From Gnetum montanum (lineage: Eukaryota; Streptophyta; Gnetopsida; Gnetales; Gnetaceae): 64,000 bases of DNA. Positions 11,744-23,559 of this stretch are shown here, piece by piece. The notes beneath the pieces were generated by a model. It had not been told where the DNA came from and made no database searches. It was given only the letters and a program-made list of their open reading frames with translations. Position 1 is the stretch's first letter. Every line of letters starts with the position of its first letter. Where the stretch lies: the NCBI GenBank assembly GCA_015680685.1, contig MNCI01003892.1, positions 188,452 to 252,451 on the forward strand, read 5' to 3'. The translations under genes were made by a program, and so were the position numbers.

Positions 11744-13780
11744 TTTTCTTATGCAGTAAACTTGGAGAAGATAGGTTTTGTTAAAGATAAACATATCTTA
11801 AATAATATTATTGTAGCTTGGAAGGAAATGCGGTGGACTTTTAATACTAACTAGGACATCACTTTTATTAATTTAGATTATTCTAAATCTTATGATAGGA
11901 TTGAATGAAATTTCATTATTTCTTATCTCTATAAATTGGGATTTCATGATTATTTTATTCATATTTTTTGTACCTTGGTCAGTAATGCTAATGCTTAAGT
12001 TGCTATAAGTTTTGGATTGAGTTGTTACTTTTCTTTTCAATAATCAAATTGTTAACGTTGTTCTCAAACTCCTTATCATTTTGTTATTACTACAGACTTT
12101 CTTTCACATAATTTGCATTATGATCTACAAAGAAATATCATTAAGGGAATTTCAATTGATGATAAAGATATGTAATTGCTTAACATGCACTTTGGAAATT
12201 AGTCTTTTTTTATGATTAGCAATTCTTTGCAACATGTCAATACTCTATTAGCTAGAGTGGAGGATTACTGTATGTTACTTGGCTCTTGTATTAATTGGAA
12301 AAAATATATTATTTATTGTAATGAAAATGTTGATGAGTGGATCACTCTCAAACCTTGGAAAATCTTTTTTAAAAATTGTATCTTTAAAATTTTAGAAATA
12401 CATTTTTTAGCCTAATCTTACCATTTTGTGGAATTATGTGATTGATAAAATTAAAAAGAATCTTGATAAATGGAAAAAAACAAAGCTCACCCTTGCTAGC
12501 AAACTTTTAGTTATTAAGAAAATGGTTCAATCAACTCATGCTTATTACTCTAGTTATTAGGATCATTCAAAAAATTTTTATGATAAAATTGATCATATTA
12601 TCCATTGGGTTCTTTGGCCTACTAAGTAATATAGAAAAGGCTTTTCTAAAGTTATTTGGAATATTTATACTAGTATTAAGAAAGCTGGAGTACTTGGCAT
12701 CATTAATTATTATAATTAGAATATTTCTCTTATAGCAAAATGAATTGCAAACTCTATTAATGAAGATGTTATTTGGATGCTCCTTTTAAGAAATAGCCTT
12801 ATGCAAGAAAAACCTAGGAATGATAATAGTTGGACTTCTAATAACTTCCTTTACTTTCTTTTTTTCAAGGCCACTTTTATTCTTGGTTCTCTAGTTCTTA
12901 AATAAATTTGGAAGACATGGTAGAAGCTTAGTAAGTATTGAAATTAGAGTCCTATTACAATTTTAGAAGATATGCTTCAACCAATTAGTCTATAGTGACC
13001 TCCTTTTAATGAAGAATCTTAGGCTACTAATTCATTGAGGTTGGGTGCCACTTGGAGAAAATTTGGTATTACTACAATTTCTTGTCAATGTATGCATGGT
13101 AGATGGATTACATGGAATGAAGCTTCTAGCCTCTATGGTTTGAATAGAAAGAGGAAAAATAATTTTAAGAAATTAATTTTTAATCTTGAGAATTTATTTA
13201 AACTTGACGATAATCTATATGAGGCTTTTCTAGACATTTTTGGAAAGATGGTAGATCAATTTTTCCTTTTAAATCCAAATTTTCTTACAAGATTGTTACA
13301 AAGAATGATTATATTCATAACACATTCAATAAGGCCTAAAAAATACAATTATCTTTATAGCATTGGATGAGGAAAATGAAAGATATTTGGAGAGCTTCTA
13401 CCTATTCTAAAATTTATCAAGGTCTTTGTATCAACACTTTTCTTAAACATATAAGAATTGTTTCTCCTCAATGTTCTCTTATGAAAGTGAGAACTCATTT
13501 TCTCATTTTTTTTCAATATCTTGTTGCTTAGCATGCTTGGAAATATACATTCAAAAAATGCAACAACTTTCAACCAAGCATCAATGAAGTTATTCTTAGT
13601 GATAAACTTGTTTTGTCCTCTTCCTTTCTTTATATTTGAAAGTGTCTTTGACTTCTTATTCTCTATTCTATTTAGAAGTTGCAGTGTGTAGTTATTTTTT
13701 GACAACAAGAGTATAACTATGACATCTCTTCTAAAGTTAAATATTAGATTCTCAAACCTATTACTTTTCAATTATAACTT
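11744..13780 (+). pseudogene. LINE (non-LTR retrotransposon) reverse transcriptase remnant
   Basis: Across several frames the translation follows a plant L1-type reverse transcriptase. Recognisable blocks are a thumb-proximal start (about 11765-11830), motif A 'FINLDYSKSYDRIE' (11870-11907), 'KLGFHDYF' (about 11935), the motif C region (12185-12215) followed by 'NTLLARVEDYCMLLGSCINW' (12240-12297), and 'LASKLLVIKKMVQSTHAYY' (about 12490-12545). The motif C catalytic residues are lost: the family's DD reads as N-Q. The motif A tail has TGA where Trp (TGG) is expected. From 12900 to 13780 weaker segments could be the downstream region. The endonuclease half is absent, as in a 5'-truncated insertion. 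No poly(A) end was identified. Confidence 0.7.
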
Positions 13781-14690
13781 CAATAAAAAAAGCTCTTAGT
13801 GAAAGCTAAATAATTAATTTAATTTCTAGAATATTTTATATTTGTTTTGTTTTGGAGACTTAAGGATGGGAATCTTTAAGCTTCTATAGTAATTTGTTCA
13901 TTATTTCTAATTGATGCATTCTTTTGTATTTAGAAAGAGTTTCCTCCTTCTCATTACATGAAACCCTTTACTAAGAAGTGAAAACACATGCTAGGAATTT
14001 TGAATAAGGGCAAGGGCTAATCCTTTTCTTACTTCCTACTCTAGATGATAGGTTTTTAGAATTGGTTATAAGGATGAACACTTAAAAAGGAATCCTTTTT
14101 CTTTAAACTTTCTCTTCAATGATTTGATGTACTTTAAATTTTTTAATCCCCCTTCCTCTTTCTCTTTTATTACTAGTCATGGAACATGTTTAAGTATATT
14201 CCACTTGAATCAAGATGTCATACAGTTAACTCTAAACCACACTGTAGGTACTTACATACTATTTCAAGAATTGAGAAATCTAACTGTAAGAATTTTTCTA
14301 CCTCTTGACTAGATAGTGTCATGAATACAATTAGTGAACTACATATATATACATTTATTACTGTTTCTACATCACATTAGCAATCTAGCATCTTGGCATA
14401 TGATACCACAACCACATGTTGCTTTATTTAGTAATTGTCACTCTTCATAAATTTTAAATAAAAACCTTTGTGTACATGGAAAATCATATTATGGATTTCT
14501 TTAGAATCTACCTAGGCTTCCACATATACCAAGAGATATGCAAAAATAGATTATTTAAAAGGAAAGTTAAATGGCTTGATTTTACCATGGCTATTGAGAA
14601 GCTTCATATGTTCAAATCTAATCTTCAAAACCTTTTAATCAGGTTTTATTGAGTGATTTTCTTCATGGACATGATATGTTTTTTTTTTAA
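13781..14690. other. AT-rich intergenic stretch
   Basis: No recognisable gene or repeat family was found. Short open frames at 14124-14312 and 14470-14652 show no family features. Confidence 0.4.
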
Positions 14691-17600
14691 GTAAGAAATA
14701 TATGATTTTCTAATAGGAACTTGTATGAAAACCCTCTCCATAAACTTTAATAAAAAAACCATTGTGTTGTCAAACACACCATGGAAAATCTCATGAAATG
14801 CAACATGCATGCATTGAAAGTCACATGAAAGGCAACATGTTATGGGTTATCAATAGGTGAATAATTTAACATTTACATGTCTAAATAATAAATTAAACAA
14901 CAAGGCTCATTTACACTATGGCTTTAGTAGAGAATGCCATGATTGAGGTACTTTAATGATTGTACCTTGATTTTCTAAGGCAAGGTAACCCAAGGTTGGT
15001 AGCACAACTACTACCCATATAGTAAGGTATATGTGATCTATGAATGAAAAGGGTCCCACCACAAGAGTACATTATTTCCACACCCAAAAGTGTAGGCAAG
15101 AAAGATGAGTGTCTTGACCACTTGCCCTACACGCCTAGGTGCTTGTACCTGATTTTGACACAATGTGATTTGGACATATAATAAACCTTAAAATAAGGGT
15201 TTATCATGCAATTACGTCTAAATTATTAAGAAATAAGCATTTAGAAATTTTATTCATGATTTTTTAAAAGGTTTTACAATTTAGCTCTAATTTTTTATTT
15301 TGTGTGGTAGATAGGTGAGCTACTAGCCTCATTTAAGGGAGCTTTCCTCTATCATGGTAAAATAATTTTATCATTGTAATCATTAGGGGAGCTCTCCTGT
15401 TAGAACATGAAATAATTGAAACATAGGTACACCCCAAGATTTTATAGAAGTTTATAACTCAATGCTACCTAGTAGAATCGAACCTATGACTTGGGGTTAT
15501 CATGCTAAGAGTTGTACCACTAGGCTAACACCTCATTGTTCATCATAATGTTGGACTAAGAGGTGAACATTTTCATGTTAATTATTATTTTGGTTAAGAG
15601 TTTTATCCAAAGGCTAATAAAGACAAAAAAACCACATAACGTAATATTGAACCCAAAATCCCTCTCTTAATACCAATAAAACTACTTTGTAACCTAAAAA
15701 TTTGTGGTTATAAATAAATAATATTTGTCAAGAGGCTTGAGAAAGAGATCAACCTTTTCACAAGAATCATCATTGTATAACGTACACTAGTTTTGATTTT
15801 TTGTCAATGTGAAAATCAATTGTTAGTTAGTCAATTTGAGATTTTTTTAATTTGAAAAGTATAAAACATTCTCTTTGCCAAATAATAGACATATATCATA
15901 AATATATAGCTAAACTAGTAAATAAGATGGTTCTTCTTAATCATGGTAAAATAATTTTATCATTAGAACAATGAGGGCAGCTCTTATGATCATTGGGGTT
16001 AACAAGCCAAGATTCTTATCACTTACCTAACACTTAGAATCTTAATTACTACAATTCCTTTGCAATATTTGAATTTTTTTTCATCTACATACATAATTTG
16101 GAGTATTATGAATCATTTCTTATATGATTCTAAATCTCATGATGCATTAGCAATATTATATGCTTTTTTAAATTTTTTTAGAGGCTTTGCAATTGCAAAC
16201 CCTCTCCATAATTTTTTTATTAAAAAAAATTTTGTTTTGTTAAATACACAATTGTAAACCACATTATTATTGGTTGTCACATAGGAGATAATTTAATGTT
16301 TACATGCATGAAAGTCAAGTATTGAGTGGCTTTACCTATTATCCATAAAAGCTAGATTGTAAACTCTATGAACTATGGCTCCAACACTAGCTAACATTGG
16401 CTATTTTCATAAGCTTTGATTGACCTATTTTGAAGGTTGTAGCTCATTTTCAACACCATGTAACTTAGACCTTAAGTCCCTTCTAGGAATAAATCTAACT
16501 TTACCTTTGCATGTCAATAGTGATGCCCATTGAAAATGATATCCATGTGTGTGCTTTCTACCTTTCAACATGATGAAATGTCAATTCTTCCTTCTTGATA
16601 ATGAAATGCTTTGGATGAAATGTAAGTTTGTACTTTTTTTTTAGTTGAAATAGATGCTTTGGAAAGAAATGCCAAAAGCATTTATTTAATTAAAAATAGG
16701 TTTTGATTTTTCTTTTTAGTCTCATCAAATCCATTTAAGATTTTATTAATTTGAAAAGCATAAAACATTCTCTTGGCCAAATAATAGATATATATCACAA
16801 ATATATAGCTAAACTAGTTGTAATTCAAATTGATTCTTGTTTTTTTTTAGTTAAATCCACTAGAACCTCTTNTTTTTTTTTTGTTTTTGTTTTTTTAAGA
16901 GGCTTTGCAACTACCAACGCTTGCCATAAATTTTTTATTAAAAACCCATGGTGGAGTTAAATATGCAGGTGATAACCACATAAAATATAGTGTGTGTTAA
17001 TTATTAACTATCACATAGGAGATAATTTAGTGTTTTGATTGGTGAAAGTCAAGTATACAATGATGTTAGCTATTATCAATAAAAGCTACATTGTAAACAC
17101 TGTGAGTTATGGCTTCAGCACTAGCTTACACTGGTTGTTCTTCTGATAAGAACTGATTGACCTGTTGTAGCTCATTTTCACTACCATGTAACTTGAGGCT
17201 TAAATCTGTTGCACGAAAACTGCTGACTTTACGTTTGCATGACAATAAGGATGCCCAAAGCATTTATTAATTGAAAATGATATTCCGCATGAGCAAACTT
17301 CAATTTTACTTTATGGACAATGAAATGTCAGTTTGTGCTTTCTTTTCAACAAAAATAAATGCTCTGGAAAGAAAAATCAAAAGCATTTATTTAATTAAAA
17401 ACAATAAAAGATTTCTTTTTACCAGAATTGATTAACTTGTTGCAGCTCATTTTCAATACCATGTAACTTCGGGCTTAAGTCTTCCAGGAAAAAATCTAAC
17501 TTTACCTTTGCCTCCTAGGAGACATGCCCAAAGCATTTATTTATTGAAAATTATATCCACCATGCGTAAACGTCAGTTCTACTTTATGGACAATGAAATG

Positions 17601-17760
17601 TCAGTCTGTGCTGTCTTTTCAACGAAAATAAATGGTTTGGAAGAAAAAAAAGAAACCAAAAGCATTTATTTAATTAAAAACAATCAACCACGGATGGAAG
17701 ATAAACCAAACCCATTTATTCAATTAAAAACAGCCAATAAGGGGTGACTCACATTCCTTC
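14690..17760. repeat. Array of interspersed degenerate duplications
   Basis: Several sequence words recur in the same orientation. 'ttaatttgaaaag(t/c)ataaaacattctctt' with 'catatatagctaaactagt' occurs at 15846-15920 and 16745-16820. 'ccctctccataa' with 'ataggagataatttaa' occurs at 14730-14880, 16160-16380 and 16897-17115. 'gtagctcattttca..accatgtaactt' occurs at 16438, 17165 and 17440. The block 'tttatggacaatgaaatgtcagt' to 'aaaagcatttatttaattaaaaac' occurs at about 16570, 17290 and 17560. A single unresolved base lies at 16872. The pattern is a multi-unit tandem duplication with later decay. No coding content is evident. Confidence 0.65.
15365..15545 (-). mobile_element. tRNA-derived SINE
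   Basis: On the minus strand the unit opens with GTTAGCCTAGTGGTACAACT, a good pol III A box (TRGYNNANNGG). About 30 bp later comes the B box 'ggttcgattct' (near 15476-15486). Spacing and sequence match a tRNA-like head. The body extends to about 15365. It is embedded in the duplicated array. A tRNA pseudogene is possible, but sequence beyond the B box continues past a normal tRNA 3' end. Confidence 0.6.
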
Positions 17761-18279
17761 ATTTGGGCATTGTTTTTAATTTAATTGTAGTGTTTCACAG
17801 GTTCTTGGGACCAGGGATGAGGAGATGGAGGAACAAGTCCCAATCAAAGGTTTTTACTACAATTTTGAAGATGAAACATTTTGCAAGAAAGAAAATTAAT
17901 GTAAATAGAGTATAAAATGTATTTTGGAATATTGTAATATGCACCATGTTCTGCCCTCATCATCATTGACGTTCTTGAAAGTTTTAGGATTTGTCCCTGT
18001 CCCCAGGATGTGTCCTGAATGCAAAAGTTTCTACGGGACTCATCTCTGCATAACACTGCTTAATTTTTATTAATTCTGCTTAAGTTTTCTCAATAAATAT
18101 TGTTTCTTAACCGAGGTTCATTTCCGTTTGCAGAATGATAATACTCGTTAAACTTACACAAATCAAAGTTAAGCAGCCAAAATGCAGAAAATGCTAAGTT
18201 GGCTTTCACGGTTTAATATAAATATTTAAATACTTAACGTGGACACAAACTTGTACCTTTGAGCAATGCATAGTTAGTC
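17761..18279. other. 3' flank of DUF247 remnant
   Basis: No gene was seen. On the minus strand this is downstream of the DUF247 stop near 18280. No clear polyadenylation signal can be assigned. Confidence 0.35.
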
Positions 18280-18956
18280 TCAGCCGGATTTTGCCGAATA
18301 AACGGTCTGAGTAATGGTGCAGACAAGTAAGATGATTGCACTAATGGTTCCCAAGATTTGCCATGGCTTTGAGAAACGAGTTTGAAAGAACTCGTGAAAC
18401 GTGACTCTGAGAGAGTTCTGGTAGTAATTCCTTAAGTTTTTCACAATCTCGTTATCAATCTCTGGCACTTTATCCAGCGAAATAGAGACGTTGAGGTGGT
18501 GGAAAAGACGTACCACACTGAGCATTTTCAAGGTCATGCTGTATAATGCCTTTGGTGATCAGAAAAGCTGCGTCCCTCTGAGTGTGGATAAGATTTTTCA
18601 TGAACGCCATGTATCTATTAAAGAAGCGTTGGCCGCGTGGCACGCAAAATTCCTCAAATGCCATTACGTTTCTCAACATCACCTCCTAATTGTCCCCTAA
18701 CTTGAACTTTGAACTTTGGAAGATAGAGATGACCCCTCAACCTAAGGCGCCCTTCTTTGAAACAGAGTCCGTTGTGCCCCTGTGATTCATGGAAAACGAT
18801 TCCTACTCGGTTGCTGATGGAATTGCCCCGTCCTTCTCTTTGCATTCCTTCTCTTTGCGTTTTGGAAAACAGAATTTCCAGACGCAGCTGCTCCAGATGT
18901 TGCCCTTCTTCTTCCCCGGAGCAAGATCTTTGTGGGATTCAGTGCACGTAACTTGA

Positions 18957-19050
18957 CTATAAAACAAAAATAAATCGATTTAAAATGTATTGGTAAGTAT
19001 GCGGAGAAAAACTCTATAAAATAAAAGGTAGTCAGAGACAGTAGATTTAC
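18957..19050 (-). other. Predicted intron in DUF247 remnant
   Basis: On the minus strand the exon ends 'ccatctg' and the intron starts GTAAAT. It ends in a T-rich tract plus 'TTTTATAG', after which the open frame resumes in phase (VTSIW to a frame reading CQVTCTESH). Length 94 bp is typical of a short plant intron, and the interior is AT-rich. Its presence argues that this locus is a decayed gene and not a retrocopy. Confidence 0.6.
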
Positions 19051-19250
19051 CAGATGGACGTAACCGTGTCGCGATACACAAATTCTAACAGGTGTCTTGG
19101 CTGAGGAGACGAATCGTAAGCCATTTTATCCCGTACAGTCTTTATGATGCCCTTGATTGGCAATAATGATCCGGATATGAAGGGAGTCGGAAGGTAACCG
19201 GGAATACCTATGGTGCCAGCATGAAATAGGCCTTTCCAGGTGCTCAACTT

Positions 19251-19302
19251 GCATAGGAGAAACACCGGAATCTGATGCATAGGAGAAACACCGGAATCTG
19301 AT
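19251..19302. repeat. 26 bp perfect tandem duplication that breaks DUF247
   Basis: The unit starting 'gcataggagaaacacc' and ending 'ggaatctgat' occurs twice back to back (19251-19276 and 19277-19302), with no difference seen. Because 26 is not a multiple of three, it shifts the DUF247 frame exactly where the two open segments (19849-19244 and 19280-19047) fail to join. Confidence 0.9.
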
Positions 19303-19649
19303 TTTCCAGCTTAAATAAGTCTCCCCATGCTTCCAAACCTAAGGACGTATGCAACATGCTGTGATCTAATAAGGAATGGAAGCTATCGCTAATATGGTCT
19401 TCAATGTAAGCAAAGCATAACTGGAGGAGGAAAACAGTGTCCAAAATGAAGACATCTGCAACAAAACAAAAATCTTGAGAGTAGTATTCTTTAATTTGCG
19501 ATTCCAAAGAGCTCACAAAATCCCGGAGCTCTTGGGGTAAATTTTTGATAGATCCAGGCGTGACTTCCAAAAGCTGATGATCCAGGGATCTCCTTAGAGC
19601 ATTGTAAAGGGCCTTGAGTTTGTCAGATCTAACATTGAGCTTGGTGTAA

Positions 19650-21175
19650 GAGTTGGAGTAGTAGTGGTGATATGGACCCAGCCCAACCAACTGGGGAACA
19701 TAATACACCTCTCTCTTTTGCTTTTTCAGGGATTCGGGCACCCTCACAATGCAGGGGCGAGGCTTCTTCTCGTATCTGCTTTCATGCCTGTGCAGTGCAA
19801 GCAATTCATCAGCAACATCGATCCCTACATGCCTACCTTCTGTAGCCATGGCTGTTATGTGATAGTTCTGAAATACAGACGGACAGTTTTGAGTTGATTC
19901 TGCACCAAGGTTTAGACTTGAGATTGAATTGTGTTTTTCTGCTTCCGTGCCTGATCCTCTTCAGCCTTTCTCCATGATTGATTACATCTGCTTGTAGTCC
20001 AGGTCTCTCATGAAAATAAGGACTTAATACACGACTTAATACACTAAATGTGCCTTTGATTTTTCAGACATACTATGCTTTCAACAACCAATCCATGTAC
20101 ACCTTGCCAACTGGCATGACAGTGAAGTCACTACAACGTGCACTGGTACGGTACTGCAAAGATTGGATGATGTAACCAATTCACATAAAGCAGGTGTACC
20201 ATGTAACAGCTATGGATCTCTCTTGCGATTGCATCAATTTTAAAATTAAGGTTTTTACTGTTTGTACCGAGTATTGCCAAATTACATAATTTCTTTTACG
20301 AATAAAACATTTAAAATCTGTGTTCCATAAATATTTTTTAAACTTTGAAGAAATCAATGGTAATTGAGCATGTCAGGTCTATCATTCGAAATGCAACCTC
20401 CAAAAGTTACATCGTTCATCCATGTTTGAACTTCCAAATATGCATGCTTCTGGCCTATTATTCTCTTAAGCTACCTAGGCTATGCGGTGCTGTAGCGTCT
20501 GTTTTCTTGTAACAAATATGGTGAAAGGGTCGTTGTCTTGGACCTGATTCTTGGTTAATAAGAGAATGAGTAGTGGTGATATGGATCGCCAAGCAGCTCA
20601 GGGACATAATACACCTTTCTCTTTTGCTTTTTGAGGACCCGGGCACTCTCACAATGCAGGGGGAGGCTTCTTGTAGTATCTGCTTTCTTGCTGTGCAATT
20701 CAAGCAATTCATCAGCAACATCGATCCTTACCTGCCTACCTTCTCAGAATTTTTGTCTTCCGTGCCTGACATTATTCAGCTCTCCTCCATTATTGACTGC
20801 ATTAACACGAATTCATAAAATAAATATGCCTTTGCTTTGTCGGGCATACTATGCTATTAACTATCTACCCATGGACGCCTTGCCAACTGGCATGGCAGTG
20901 AAAGAAATGAATCGTGCAGGAGCGATGCATCTCTCTTATCATTGCATCAATTTTAAAATTAATGTAAGGTTTTTAGTGCTTGTACGGAGTGTTGCCGAAT
21001 TACAGAATTTGAAAACATTTAAAATCTTTACTCCATAAATGTTTTTTAAACTTTGAAGAAATCAATGGTAATTGAGCATGTATAATTCGACACGGGTCTA
21101 TCATTAGAAATGTAAACTCCAAAAGGTACATCGTTCATACATGTTTCAACTTCCAAATAAGCATATTTTAAAGGT
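19650..21175. repeat. Segmental tandem duplication of the DUF247 5' end
   Basis: Sequence from about 19650 to 20450 recurs at about 20560-21175. Shared words include 'acctctctcttttgctttttcagg' against 'acctttctcttttgctttttgagg', 'catcagcaacatcgatcc', 'ccttgccaactggcatg' and 'tgaagaaatcaatggtaattgagcatgt'. The offset is about 910 bp early on and about 700 bp later, so indels have accumulated. It contains the N-terminal coding region and upstream flank of DUF247. Confidence 0.8.
20458..20770 (-). pseudogene. DUF247 N-terminal fragment (duplicate)
   Basis: On the minus strand, 'LLMNCLNC' and then 'CIVRVPGSS' mirror the N-terminus of the gene at 19849 ('DELLALHRH', 'CIVRVPESL'). A frameshift follows immediately after the conserved block, and the remaining DUF247 domain is absent. 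It results from the segmental duplication of the 5' end and cannot encode the family fold. Confidence 0.75.
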
Positions 21176-21241
21176 GGTTCAGCTATTATATTTGCTGGCC
21201 TACATCCACCATAAAACTCTCTCTAGACTCTAGGGGTAGAG

Positions 21242-21333
21242 CATTTCTATTAATAGAAAGAAATTTACAAGGCTTCTTTTACAAATTCATTTCTATTAAT
21301 AGAAAGAAATTTACAAGGCTTCTTTTACAAATT
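21242..21333. repeat. 46 bp perfect tandem duplication with inner palindrome
   Basis: Two identical 46 bp units abut (21242-21287 and 21288-21333). Each begins 'catttctattaatagaaag' and carries the 14 bp palindrome TTCTATTAATAGAA. The perfect identity contrasts with the worn repeats around it. Confidence 0.9.
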
Positions 21334-21839
21334 TGGACTGAGCACAATCACAAAACCTCAAAGTCACAGTAGCTTACTCTCAGAACACAGCAAAAAATGA
21401 AATCCTCTACCTTGTCCAACATACACAGACTCAAGAGTTTTTCAAGCATCTAACAACAAGAAAAACAAAGAATTTTACAAAGAAGAAGTAGTGGAAGAAG
21501 AAGGGTAGAAGAAGAATTCCAGTTCAAGTTCAAAGCACAAAACTAGAACACAAACCTAAGCTCAACAATTTCAATTTATAGTCTTCATCTTATCTAGCCA
21601 TTTTCTTGCCATCATCTAACTGCAGAGGAACCATGCAAGAAAATATGATGTAGTTGTTATGAATCTGTTGTAGTAGCTAAAGAAGAATACACCATACCCA
21701 TTGTATCTAAGCTTCCATTACTGCTTTTGGTATGAGCTTCAAGTGAGCATTTCAAGCTAAGTAGAGGAGGAAGAAACTTGTCATTTCAACTTTGGTGTTA
21801 ATAGCTTGTTCTTGTACACGTTACTAGCACTACTTATAA

Positions 21840-23420
21840 TAGCTCTTATGCTTCAACAAACTCTCTTGTATAAATTAATGGGTTTCAACTTGTTTGTAAG
21901 CTAAAAGCTCCTTTTATTTTTGTAGATGTGGCTTCCTTTTTTTTTATGTAGCTTGCACATATCTGAAACTTGGTTTAATCTTTCCTTCCCTTAGGTTGAT
22001 ATGACAAGAAGATTCGAAGCTTTTATTTTTCACAACTTTTCTCATAATAGGCTTTTCAGTGTAGTAACAGAGCTAACATTGCAGATCTATATAGAGAAGC
22101 TTTGCAAAACCAAAAACCAATTCTACAATTTAACTCTACCAGCTAATGTCACAAGGCATTTGGAAGAACCATGAATCTCTTCTAAAGACTTTTGAAAGGA
22201 GATGGAACTTTAAACGAGCTTGTACATATAAAAGAAGTGATGACATGGTAGAGCTATTCCTCACTCCTCTTGTAGAACCAAAACTAGTTCTACAAGATGA
22301 CTTTACAAGTTGACTCAATCTTGTGCCTTTTCTGAGCTACTATTGTAAAGCTATTTTAACAAGCTCTTTTTAGGGCAAAAAATGACTCTACAAATGAAAT
22401 CTATTTAGCACTTTTTCAATGAGCTAACATGAGTGAAAAAATAGCTCTACAAGCTAATTCTACAAAGTGCTTCTTTCATTGAGCTAATGTGGTAAAGATA
22501 AGCAAGCTTTTCTTTGTAGAGACAAAATACACTTTTATGAATTGGTTGTACAAGCTAAGTTGGATTAAAATTCCAAAAGCACACATGACTTAAAGCTCTT
22601 TAAAAAAATCGGCCCCACAAAAACCTACTAACCAAGAGCTTATGTGGTAGAGCTAATTTGGTTACCTTCATAGAACCAACATAAGTCTTCATAAATCAAT
22701 CCTACATGCTAAGCTAGACTAAGTGGCTTGACCTCTTATGCCTTAAATCTATTTCAACCTAACCTTGCAAAATTATTTTAATAGAGAGCTTACATGGAAA
22801 TGCTAAAAATAGTAGGTTCATCTAGAGTGAAAATTAGATCTACAAGTGGATTCTATTTGGCACTTTTGTCATCAATCTAATGTGGTAGAGATGAATGAAC
22901 TTTTCTTTGCAGAGCTAAAAAAATTCTATAAACTAGCTATCCTTGCTAAGCTGGATCAAGAAACCTCACAGGCTTCTAAAGCTAAGCTGGATTAAAAAAA
23001 AAAAAAAAAAAACTAAAAGTGTGTGTGCTCTAAAGCTTGATTAATCATGGTTCCACAAAAGCTTGTACGAAAAACACTTACATGGAAGAGCTCTTTCCCA
23101 AACTCTTTGTAGAACCAAATATATTTCTACAAGTTGGCTTTATACATTGAGCTTGATGAAAAATATCTAAAGAAAACATGCTTCCTTTTTAGTTTGGTCC
23201 CACCAAAGTTAGACAAAAAAGATATGTACACAAAGCTAATAAGAAGAGCTCAATTGTTAGAGAAAAACTCAACTGCACATGGTGCTGAGATAGATTAAAA
23301 AGAGAAAACTCACATGCTTCATTTAAGTTTGGTCTTGCCAAAGTTGATAAAATACATATGAGTTATTTATGTAACCTAAGAGGAAACGCTAAGTTGTTAA
23401 AGAAGATCAAGCTAAGTAGA
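21840..23420. repeat. Degenerate repeat rich in 'agct' and 'tctacaag' words
   Basis: Words such as 'gagctaa.atgg', 'gtagaaccaaa', 'ttctacaag' and 'aagctaagttggatta' recur. Comparable blocks ('acatggtagagct', then 'gtagaaccaa', then 'tctacaag') start near 22245, 22645 and 23080, which gives a period of about 420 bp. A run of about 18 A lies near 22995. No coding family was recognised; the 60-residue minus frame at 22136-22318 is likely incidental. Confidence 0.5.
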
Positions 23421-23559
23421 ATGAATTCTTGGAGGATCCTAGGGCTATTTAAAGGATGTTTGGCTGAATAATGATGCTAACTAATAGTTTAATTTCTCAT
23501 AAATAATAGAAAGGTGATCAAAAGTAAGGTTCTTGGACATGGTGAAGTATATCATGACC

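Larger units (their letters stand above)
18280..19849 (-). pseudogene. DUF247 (UPF0481) plant protein gene, frameshifted
   Basis: The minus-strand frames reconstruct the plant-specific DUF247 family in order. Starting at ATG 19849, the N-terminal block has 'CIVRVPESL' and 'YYVPQLVGLGPYHH' (about residues 33-64), followed by a helical region and 'FILDTVFLLQLC' (about residue 134). The middle has 'FKLENQIPVFLLC' (about 19300) and 'LLEFVYRDTV' (about 19070). The C-terminus has 'RNVMAFEE' (about 18668) and a single membrane helix after 'FSKPWQILG' (about 18370-18290). The family is usually about 400-500 residues with one C-terminal transmembrane helix; molecular function is mostly unknown. Disruptions are a 26 bp tandem duplication at 19251-19302, a short deletion near 18810, and frameshifts near 18700 and 18540. 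A 94 bp GT-AG intron (18957-19050) still looks intact. Expression as a full protein is unlikely. Confidence 0.85.

Noticed and set aside
15365-15545. Functional tRNA gene
   Set aside because: A and B boxes are present, but the cloverleaf pairing and 3' end are not; SINE is the better reading.
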